Assembly: GCA_033807775.1 (NCBI GenBank)
Contig: CM066312.1
Span: forward strand, 31,469,696 to 31,533,695
Origin: Saussurea involucrata
Lineage: Eukaryota > Streptophyta > Magnoliopsida > Asterales > Asteraceae
Direction of reading: 5' to 3'
Length of the DNA stretch: 64,000 bases
Shown: positions 21,533 to 29,976 of the stretch, piece after piece
How positions within the stretch are numbered: the stretch's first letter is position 1
Layout of the letters: each line of letters opens with the position of its first letter
Notes under the pieces: generated by a model
Databases searched by the model: none
The model's input: the letters and a program-made list of their open reading frames with translations, nothing else
What the model was told of the DNA's origin: nothing
Translations under genes and position numbers: made by a program

Positions 21533-22807
21533 TGTTGGTCCCAGCTATGGAATAGCAATGGTAAACAAGTATTGTAGAAGGGGGGTTGAATACAATACAC
21601 AAATTTTTTTCACTTAATTAATTCTTTATTGATTTAAAATCAAGAATTACACATAGAAAACTTAAAGATTCTTGCGGAACAAAACAGATATAAAATCAGT
21701 TTAAACAATCTAACACAAAGCCACACAGAGAATAAGAACAGTTGTAAAACACTTAGAACACAAATGAACTTCTGAGAGAGAGTAATGCCAGCACTTGAAA
21801 GCTTTTTAGAGTCTGTGAACTGGTGAGTTGCAAGGTTGAAGAAGATCTCTTTATATAGTGCCTCATGCATTAAATGCATGGACACTTGTCAAGCAGCACT
21901 TGGATGGCAGGATGGAAGCAGCTCTTCTGAAAAATACTGGAACGTACTTTTGTCTTTGTATGTTTTGTCTTGAAGCGTTGACCTCTTGTTGAATCTGAAC
22001 TTTCTTGAAAGAGATAACAAATCCAAAGACCTCTTTTTCTGATCCTTGGATTATGTCTCTGTCATTGCAAGATATCTCAAATATTTTGCAGATAGAGCAG
22101 AATATACCTGTTGTAAACTGTTGGCCTAGGATGTCTTCAAGGATATCCTGCCGATCATGACTTCAACATATCCTGCCGATCATATCCTAGAGATCAAGTC
22201 TTCAAGATTTTCCTTGCTCTTCAAGTGTACTGGCCTGAAACCTTAGGACCTTGTACTGGCCTGAAACCTTAGGACCTTGTACTGGCCTAGGATGTCTTCA
22301 AGGATATCCTGCCGATCATGACTTCAACATATCCTGCCGATCATATCCTAGAGATCAAGTCTTCAAGATTTTCCTTGCTCTTCAAGTGTACTGGCCTGAA
22401 ACCTTAGGACCTTGTACTGGCCTGAAACCTTAGGACCTTGTACTGGCCTAGGATGTCTTCAAGGATATCCTACCGATCATGACTTCAACATATCCTGCCC
22501 ATCATTTCCTGGAGATCAAGTCTTCGAGATTTTCCTTGCTCTTCAAGTGTACTGGCCTAAAACCTTAGGACCTTGTACTGGCCTGAAACCTTAGGACGTC
22601 CCAAGTAGCAGCTTAATCTTTGGTTGAGAAATCTATCTTCAATCCGCCTTGAAGATATACTTCTACTTTGTTTCTTCGGTTGATCTTCGACTTCACCGAA
22701 CATTTTTATACAATTAACCTGCTTGTAAAGAACCTAAAATTATTCTAAGTATGAACTGTGTAAAGATGAGAGACTGAGGTCATCTTCAAATCTTAAGTGA
22801 CCCAACA
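21533..22807 (-). repeat. 3' LTR of the Sirevirus-like element
   Basis: The plus strand reads TGTTGGTCCC...GTGACCCAACA, 1275 bp. It contains a poly-G tract near its left end, a TATA box on the minus strand and three tandem copies of a 161-bp unit. It is nearly identical to 32644-33919. Small ORFs inside (21640, 22251, 22412) are by-products of the repeats. Confidence 0.95.
22123..22605. repeat. 161-bp tandem repeat inside the LTR (3 copies)
   Basis: GGCCTAGGATGTCTTCAAGG starts units at 22123, 22284 and 22445, a period of exactly 161 bp. Each unit contains two copies of CCTGAAACCTTAGGACCTTG-type sequence and repeated ATATCCTGCCGATCAT. The third copy has several substitutions; the first two are almost identical. 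The same array is at 33235-33717 in the other LTR. Confidence 0.92.
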
Positions 22808-22817
22808 ATCTCCCCCT
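22808..22817 (-). promoter_or_regulatory. Polypurine tract of the Sirevirus-like element
   Basis: On the minus strand AGGGGGAGAT directly precedes the 3' LTR (TGTTGGGTCAC). It primes plus-strand cDNA synthesis. Confidence 0.93.
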
Positions 22818-23083
22818 ATTTGAGGATGACATCCATACTTAGAATCTGAGAAGTAAACACTGAATAATTCAATTTTGACCCTTGTTTACTCTTTTGGGTT
22901 CTTTTCACATAGTCCATTCTTTTTGTTCTTTTTGGATTTTTTTTTTGTATCTGACATTTACAAGTAAGAAGAAATGGTAAAGTATAACTGTACAAGCTAT
23001 TAACAAAAATGTACTTGTATTAAAAACTTGAAAGAGCAATAATCTTAAGTTTACAAGTACATATCAAAAGCATATAAAGATGA
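22818..23083 (-). other. Non-coding tail between third ORF and PPT
   Basis: This is AT-rich sequence downstream of the third ORF on the minus strand, with a long A/T run near 22930. No gene or clear signal was recognised. Confidence 0.6.
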
Positions 23084-25795
23084 TCAATTCATCCTTTTCT
23101 GTAGTTCAGCTAGGATGGCATGTTGTAGTGGAGGGATTGCAGTTGTGTCAGGGGTAATGATAAGGATGGCTTCAAGGAAGATAGAGTCAGCCATAGATAT
23201 CTCCTCATATCTGAAGAATTGTTGTGTGCCTTGGGCATTGTTGAAGAAGATGCCCCGATACGGTCTGTATAACACAGAAGGAGATTTTCTTGTGGGGACT
23301 GAGGGAGGCGTTAGGTTCAGGTTCTTGATATCAGGAAGAATTCCTATAGCAGCAAGATCTTGAAAGATGGTTTGGTGGAATTCTTTCCTTATCTTCTTTA
23401 GATTGTCAAGAAGTCCGCTGATATATATCTTTGCATCAACTAGGTTCGGACTTTTTGAATCTTTAAGACATTCAACGATTTCGTACCATTCTAACATACC
23501 ATAAGAATCAAGGTCATGAAATCTTACCGGTGTGATGGAGTTGTCAGCCCGAGTAAGTATCACATAGACATCATGTGATTCTTTGTGAGTAGCTAGTTTG
23601 GCTTTAACAATTTTAGAGATACTGGTCCTTCCAAGTAACTTTTTCTTGCACCATGCAAACTTTTTGGAGAACTCAGATTTCTCCCCCTCAACTGGCGTAC
23701 CTGCATTTTCAATGGTTTGCTCCTCCTGAGTTGGTGGATCTGGTTGTGCCGATTTGGATGGGTCAGAAGGATCAGGTGTTACAGGGGAACCCGGTCGGTC
23801 GCTGGTAAATTTGTCTGAGCTTTTCTCCCCCTCAGCGACAGACATGTAATAACGTTTCACCCATCCAGCAAAGGTGGTGAGTGTGCGAGCCTGATCTTCA
23901 GGAAGAGCATCCATCTTGTGATGAAGAGATGTAAGAGAACTGAGAAGCTGAGAGTTGATGTCCTTTTGGTTTTGAAGTTCAGATTGGAGCCTATGAACAT
24001 CTTGGTCACGAGCATTTGAGGCAGCTTGCATGGCAGTCATGGATAGAGTGAGACTGGCATTTGAGGCTAGGAGAGACTGAACCTGAGATTGTAAGCTTGA
24101 GATGGAATCCTGGATGGAGTCAAGTTGGCGTGCTACATATCTGGTGGTTGAGGATCCAATAAGTGGAGGAAGACGAGGAGACGAAGACCTTGAAGATGAA
24201 GGAGAGGATGACATCACCAGCATATTAAGGATAGGATCGTCGGCAGGATCCCCAGAAAGTGGTAGAGTGGTGGATGAACCAGCAACATTAGAGCTTGAAT
24301 GCTCAATTGAGTTGTCTTTGGAAGAAGACAACTTAACTTCTTCGGTGGCAGTTGCTGAGTGAGAAGGAGGATCACCTGGAGACTTTTCAACAAGAAAGTC
24401 AAGTAAACATGTAGGACCCGTAGGGGGTCGTGCAGAAACATCGATCGCAGAGCGATCGGGTGATAGGCCGTGCAGTGAGAAAGCAGTACCTTGGGCTGGA
24501 GAGAGACCCAAGTCATCTTCAACCACCAATAAGTTGGTAGAAGAAGGAGCATTGTGGGTCTCCAAACATTCAACCGAAACCTGTTGGGAGGAGACGGAGG
24601 AGCTAGCTAAGAGGTTAGCAGATTCCCTGGGCCTGGTTGGGACAATTTCAACAGCTTCAGATTGTTGAGAATCTGTTGCTGGATGGGTGGTTATGGCCCT
24701 CAAAGGATCCTTATGCCTCTTTGGATGAGACTTAAGGGGGGATGAGGAGTGACTCCGCTTATTGGAAGGGTTGTTGACTTGGGTAGCCACCAAAGGTGAT
24801 TTTGGTGGCATAGTCATAGAAGAGAGTGCGGAGCTACCGGAAGCTTTAGATTTTTTTGATTTGCTTGGCGGTTTCACTCGGGGAGGGGGAGACAGGTCCA
24901 CTACAGTGAAGGAAGCCATAACAGGACGAGGGTCCCGGGCATCTCCCCATTGTAGATTGGGAGTGTTAATGAAGGAAGACATACCTGGAAGAATGGTGAT
25001 TCCATCCTGGTCGCGTTGCAGAATTTGTTTGGTGACAGTTGATGGAGAGTAGTCATACACAAACTTGGGAGTAGCTGACTTTTGATCAGCTTTAAGAGCA
25101 GCAGCCAGCTTTTGAGAAATGATGAGAGAAAGAAACCTGGGATATGCAACATGCGGCCTCTTGGAACTGTCTATCACACTAACTATTTCATCAAAGAAAT
25201 ATTTGGCGAAATCGATCCGTCTTTGAAACATAAGAGCATGGGCAAGCTTGGTGACATAGGATGGAACTTGGTCATAACCGCTTGTTTTACGACTAAGGCA
25301 TAGAAGGATATGAGTAAAGAAGAAGTTCCATACCGGACCCATGTTTTTGCGCATGAGAGTGCCAGGCCCTTTATCACCGTCTTTGGATGCGTACTGGATC
25401 GCATTGACCACCTCACCATGTTCAATGTCCAAAAGAGATGCAACATCTTTGCCAAGAGGAAACTTTTCATAAGAAGGAAAAGTTGGAAGATGTAGAGCAG
25501 ACCTAATGTCTTCAACCCCAAAGCTGAGATTAGGTTCAGTATTAGAAAGAATAGAGGCCTTGATATGTGCAGTGGCTTCATCATAGAAGCAAGAAACCCA
25601 GAAATTTCCCAGAAGCACTTTGCTCATTTTGAGGCTTTTGGTGAAGGCATATTGGAGAGGAGACTGTTGAAGAAAAAAGGAGACAGGATTGTGTTCTGGA
25701 TGGTTGGGGTCATTAGCAAATCTTGCAAGATGATTGCAAGAGTTGAAGACTAAATCTGCATGAGTGAATTTAGGAGGAGAAGAAGAGGATGTCAT
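23084..25795 (-). CDS. Third ORF of Sirevirus-like element (env-like position), 903 aa
   Basis: The ORF is open and uninterrupted, lying between pol and the 3' LTR. The N-terminal globular part (about residues 10-270) contains GNFWVSCFYDEATAHIKAS, FGVEDIRSALHLPTFP, GPVWNFFFTHILLCLSRK and KRPHVAYPRFLSLIISQKL. A Ser/Pro-rich linker (about 285-545) follows, then a predicted coiled coil (about 550-635, DSIQDSISSLQSQVQSLLAS...), an acidic Pro-rich stretch and a C-terminal domain (about 700-903) with HDVYVILTRADNSITPVRFHD. No signal peptide and no clear membrane span were seen, so the traditional env-like name rests only on position. The ATG is preceded by a C/T-rich leader and a TATA box (25859-25866), so it may be transcribed on its own. 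The role is unknown; the domain layout suggests a DNA/RNA- or Gag-interacting protein, or a captured host gene. Confidence 0.85.
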   Translation of the reverse strand: MTSSSSPPKFTHADLVFNSCNHLARFANDPNHPEHNPVSFFLQQSPLQYAFTKSLKMSKVLLGNFWVSCFYDEATAHIKASILSNTEPNLSFGVEDIRSALHLPTFPSYEKFPLGKDVASLLDIEHGEVVNAIQYASKDGDKGPGTLMRKNMGPVWNFFFTHILLCLSRKTSGYDQVPSYVTKLAHALMFQRRIDFAKYFFDEIVSVIDSSKRPHVAYPRFLSLIISQKLAAALKADQKSATPKFVYDYSPSTVTKQILQRDQDGITILPGMSSFINTPNLQWGDARDPRPVMASFTVVDLSPPPRVKPPSKSKKSKASGSSALSSMTMPPKSPLVATQVNNPSNKRSHSSSPLKSHPKRHKDPLRAITTHPATDSQQSEAVEIVPTRPRESANLLASSSVSSQQVSVECLETHNAPSSTNLLVVEDDLGLSPAQGTAFSLHGLSPDRSAIDVSARPPTGPTCLLDFLVEKSPGDPPSHSATATEEVKLSSSKDNSIEHSSSNVAGSSTTLPLSGDPADDPILNMLVMSSSPSSSRSSSPRLPPLIGSSTTRYVARQLDSIQDSISSLQSQVQSLLASNASLTLSMTAMQAASNARDQDVHRLQSELQNQKDINSQLLSSLTSLHHKMDALPEDQARTLTTFAGWVKRYYMSVAEGEKSSDKFTSDRPGSPVTPDPSDPSKSAQPDPPTQEEQTIENAGTPVEGEKSEFSKKFAWCKKKLLGRTSISKIVKAKLATHKESHDVYVILTRADNSITPVRFHDLDSYGMLEWYEIVECLKDSKSPNLVDAKIYISGLLDNLKKIRKEFHQTIFQDLAAIGILPDIKNLNLTPPSVPTRKSPSVLYRPYRGIFFNNAQGTQQFFRYEEISMADSIFLEAILIITPDTTAIPPLQHAILAELQKRMN

Positions 25796-25870
25796 TTTGA
25801 GAAATGGAGAGGGAAAAAAAAGGTGGAGATGTGTGAAAAAGAATGAGAGGAGAAGGGGTATTTATAGGGG
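25796..25870 (-). promoter_or_regulatory. Putative core promoter of the third ORF
   Basis: On the minus strand TATAAATA (25859-25866) is followed by a C/T-rich stretch (CCCCTTCTCCTCTCATTC) and the ATG at 25795. The spacing allows a start about 30 bp downstream of TATA and a 5' UTR of about 35-40 nt. This is the usual layout of a plant core promoter with a pyrimidine-rich initiator region. It is not proven. Confidence 0.5.
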
Positions 25871-26677
25871 GTAAAGATGGGTAATAAGAAGAAGATGGAA
25901 GAAAATATATGATGGATAATAAGATGTAGGAGGTGGAGTGTGATAGGAGATGATAGATTTAGGGTTGAGGTAGGATGAGATATATGGGGAATAGTAAAGT
26001 AGGAGATATAATAGAGTCTTAAAAAAATTAAAAAGACTGCATTTGTAAGGATTGTCTCGGTGGGCGTGGTATCGGCGGCGGGGTGGTGTCGGCGGCAGGG
26101 GTGGGGATCGGTGGGTGGAGGGGGTGTGGTGTCGGCGGTATCGGCGGAAGAGGGGGCAAGTGTCGGTGGTCGGTGGCAGCAGCAGGCGCGGCCGGAGGGT
26201 GATGGCCGACGGAGAGGGTGTTTGTGAGGCTCTTTGGTAGCTGTGGCGATTTGGAGATGGAAGGAGTGTGTGAAGTTTGTCTTAGTGGAGATAGTTTGTG
26301 AGTTGAGATGTAGGATATGGGTTTAAGGTAAATTTATAGGAGAAAAGAGATGGTAAGGTGAAGGTAGAAAAAATAGGTTGTGTTTGTAGAGGGTAAGGTT
26401 TGAGGGTAGGTTGAGGGTGTGGATCAAAAGTAGAAGTGGATAGGTAAAAAGATGGATGGTGAGGATGGAGAGTGACGTGGATTGAGAGTGGTAAAAAGGT
26501 AAGTGTTTAGTGTATGGGGTAAAAGGTAAGGGTTGTATTGGGATTGGTAAAAATAGAAAAGAAGGAAAAAAAAATGGGCTTTTCTTGTAACTGATAAAAT
26601 ATCAGTACTTGAAATGTCTAACTGAAAAAAAATTATTATATATATGTATATATATATTGATTTTTTTTTTAACCAAA
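25871..26677 (-). other. Strand-asymmetric spacer between pol and third ORF
   Basis: About 800 bp with no domain. The plus strand is extremely rich in G and A (GGTGGAG, GATGG, AGGTAAG) so the element's sense strand is C/T-rich. It includes a GC-rich island at 26050-26230 and a short AT repeat near 26636-26660. The plus ORF at 26052-26240 is compositional. The spacer may hold promoter sequence for the third ORF, or polypyrimidine tracts for a splice acceptor. Confidence 0.55.
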
Positions 26678-29600
26678 CTATATATCTAAATTTAACATAC
26701 CAAGTTCTCCTAAGAGAAACTTGAACCGAGGTTCTTCAAGAGGCTTTGTGAAGAGATCCGCCAGTTGAAGATCGGTGGGGATGAAATGCAGTTCAATATC
26801 ACCTTTAGAGATGTGATCTCTTATGAAGTGATACCGAATATCAATGTGCTTGGATCTGGAGTGAAGCACAGGATTGTTTGCAATGGCAATTGCACTGGAG
26901 TTGTCACACAGGATTGGGACTTGAGAATAGATCTGATTGTAGTCCCTCAGTTGATTCTTCATCCACAGTATTTGAGCACAACAGCTACCAGCCGCAACAT
27001 ATTCAGCTTCAGCCGTGGAGGTGGAGACTGAGTGCTGCTTCTTGCTAGACCAACTAACAAGTTTACCACCAAGGAGTTGGCAGCTTCCAGTAGTGCTCTT
27101 TCTATCCATCTTTGATCCTGCAAAGTCAGAATCTGAATAACCCATTAGATCAAAACCTGAGTCTTTGGGATACCAAAGACCCAGATTCATGGTACCTTTC
27201 AGATACCGAAAGATGCGTTTAACCGCATCCATATGAGATTTCTTAGGATTGGCTTGGTAACGCGCACACAGACAAGTAGCAAACATAATATCAGGTCTAC
27301 TAGCAGTAAGATAAAGAAGTGACCCAATCATACCTCTAAACTTGGTTATATCAACAGATTCTCCATTTGTATCAGCATCAAGTTTTAGAGGTGGTGCCAT
27401 ATGAGTTTTCATGGGAGAGCAGGTATCAAATTGAAACTTTTTCAAAAGATCACGAATGTATTTGCTTTGGTTTATAAAGATACCTTCAGAATATTGTTTT
27501 ACTTGGAGACCCAAGAAAAATGTTAGCTCCCCCATCATGCTCATCTCATATTGGCTCATCATGAGTGAGGCAAACTCATCACACAGTGATTCATTGGTGG
27601 CACCAAAAATGATGTCATCCACATAAACTTGAACAAGAATAAGATTACCTGATTTTTGCTTGATGAAAAGAGTGTTGTCAATCTTACCTCGAGTATAGTT
27701 GTTCTTCAGAAGAAAGTCAGCTAGAGTGTCATACCAGGCACGAGGGGCTTGTTTAAGGCCATAGAGAGCCTTATCCAATCTGTACACATAGTCAGGATGA
27801 GAGGGATCTTCAAATCCAGGAGGTTGTTTCACATAGACTTCTTCAGCAAGCTCTCCATTTAGGAAGGCACTCTTGACATCCATCTGGAAGACTCTAAAGT
27901 TCTTGTATGCAGCATGAGCAAGGAAGATTCTGATTGCTTCAAGTCTAGCAACTGGAGCAAATGTTTCATCATAGTCAATTCCTTCTTCTTGCCTGTACCC
28001 TTGAGCAACCAGTCTGGCTTTATTTCTGATGACAGTGCCTTCTTCACCCATCTTGTTTCTGAAGATCCACTTGGTTCCGATAATTGTTTTTCTGGAAGGA
28101 CGAGGAACCAATCTCCAGACCTTGTTCCTTTCAAACTGAGAGAGTTCTTCTTGCATGGCAGTGATCCAACATGGATCAGCTAGAGCTTCTTCAACCTTCT
28201 TTGGCTCTATAAGGGACAAGAAGTTCACATAGAGACAGATGTTGCCGACTCCTCTTCTGGTTTGAACACCAGCTTGTTGATCACCAATTATTTGATCAAT
28301 TGGATGATCCTTGGTCTATTTTATAGCGGGAGGCAAAGCTGGAGGATAAGAAGGTTGTGGATGAGAGGTGGAGGGTAGATCTTGAGGAGGAGTGAAAGAA
28401 GAAGTATGTGGTGGATTTGATGAAGAAGGGATATTTGAGGGATGAGAGAGAGTGGTGTTTTGAAGAGAATTTTGGTTTAGGGAAGTTTGGATCGGCAGAG
28501 GATTTTCTTCTTGGTTTGAAGAAGGGTATGAGGATGAGGAAGGATTATTATCTTGATAGGTGGGATTTTGAGGAGAAGGTATGGGAATAGTTGGGTTAGG
28601 TGGAGAAGGAGAAGCATCACCAATGCAAGAGGTGATCCAACTATTTAATTCATCATCATCTGAGGAGAGAGATGATACCTTGAGGTCATCAAACTTGACA
28701 TGTATTGATTCATCAATACATTTTCTCCGAAGGTTGTAGACCCTGTATGCTTTGGAGGTGAGAGAGTAACCCATGGAGATGCCTTCATCTGCTTTAGGAT
28801 CAAACTTGCCCAAGTTTTCTCTGTCATTCAAAATGTAGCAGACACACCTAAAGACATGAAGAAAACTGATGTTTGGTTTTCTACCATAAAAGACTTCATA
28901 GGAAGTCTTATTATGCCTTTTTACAATGATGGACCTATTCTGGGTAAAGCATGCAGTATTAATTGCTTCAGCCCAAAAGTAGGTCGGCAGGTGAGATTCA
29001 CTCAGCATGGATCTGGCAGCTTCACACAGCGTCCTGTTCTTTCTCTCTACCACACCATTTTGTTGTGGAGTCCGAACAGCCGAAAAATTCTGAGATATGC
29101 CCTTTTCATTGAAGAAGTCATCCAACACACTGTTTTTGAATTCAGTGCCGTTGTCACTTCTCACAGATCTCACCAGCTGCCCATTCATCACTTCAGATCT
29201 TTTGATGAACTTTATGATTTCTTCAGAAGCATCACTTTTGTACCTGAGAAAAAATACCCAAGTGTAGCGTGTGAATTCATCAATAATAACAAGAATGTAC
29301 CTTCTTCCACCAAGGCTTGGAGTGCTGACTGGTTCACACAGATCCATGTGCAGCATCTGAAGAGGTTGAGAAATGGAGAAGCATTGCTTGGACTTGAATG
29401 AAGATTTTGTGAGTTTTCCCTTCTCACAAGCAGCACACAGCTTTTCTTTCACAAAGGCCAGCTTTGGCATTCCAGATACGAGCTCTTTAGAGGAGAGAGA
29501 GTTCAAGGTTTTGAAGTTGAGGTGAGAGAGACGCTTGTGCCAGAGCCAACTGATTTTAGCAGAGTTTTCAGAGACAAAGCAGATGTTTGTTTCAGAAGAT

Positions 29601-29965
29601 GAACTCTGTCCCATGTCTATAACATAGACATTTTCTTTTCGGTACCCGGAAAGTACAGCTTTCATGTCTTTGTCAACCACCGTGCAAATGGATAGTTCAA
29701 AGATTACTTTATAACCGAGATCACACAGCTGGCTTATGCTCAAGAGGTTGTGCATCAAGCCTTCAACGTACGCTACTTTATTAAAGGTGACAGAACCATT
29801 GGAGAGAGTTCCGTAGCCTTTAGTGCTGCCACGAGAATTATCGCCAAAGATAACAGATGGACCTTTAGCCGACACGAAGTTAACAAGAAGAGATATGTTT
29901 CCAGTCATATGACGTGAACATCCACTATCCAGATACCAGATCTGTTGATGTCCATAAACCTGCAT
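26678..29965 (-). pseudogene. Copia pol (PR-IN-RT-RH) with one in-frame TAG
   Basis: The frame runs from ATG 29965 to TAG 26678, 1096 codons, broken only by a TAG at 28316-28318 in the linker between integrase and RT, where a relative (Z) has Trp. Protease: WYLDSGCSRHMTGN (residues 9-22). Integrase: zinc region HKRLSHLNF...CAACEKGK and core with HMDLCEP, RSDNGTEF and PQQNGVVERKNR. RT: RLVPRPSRKTIIGTKW, QMDVKSAFLNG and the catalytic YVDDIIFGATN. RNase H: YSDSDFAGSKMDRKST, STAEAEYVAA and CDNSSAIAIA, ending ADLFTKPLEE. All catalytic residues seen are present. The TAG is one base from Trp, so it is a point lesion or, less likely, a read-through stop. The frame differs from gag. Confidence 0.93.
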
Positions 29966-29976
29966 TCACAGAAAAA

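Noticed and set aside
22251..22594. Repeated 60-codon ORFs in the LTRs (also 33363-33706)
   Set aside because: They arise from the 161-bp tandem repeat read in one frame and have no start context or domain.
22123..22605. CRISPR-like repeat pattern
   Set aside because: 161-bp direct repeats with no unique spacers, in a eukaryotic LTR.
23084..25795. Calling the third ORF a true envelope gene
   Set aside because: No signal peptide, clear membrane span or fusion peptide could be seen; only its position is env-like.
26052..26240. Plus-strand Gly/Arg-rich ORF
   Set aside because: Caused by the G-rich composition of the spacer between pol and the third ORF; antisense to the element and without a domain.
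28856..29401. Plus-strand ORF of 181 codons
   Set aside because: Antisense to the intact integrase domain of the Sirevirus pol.
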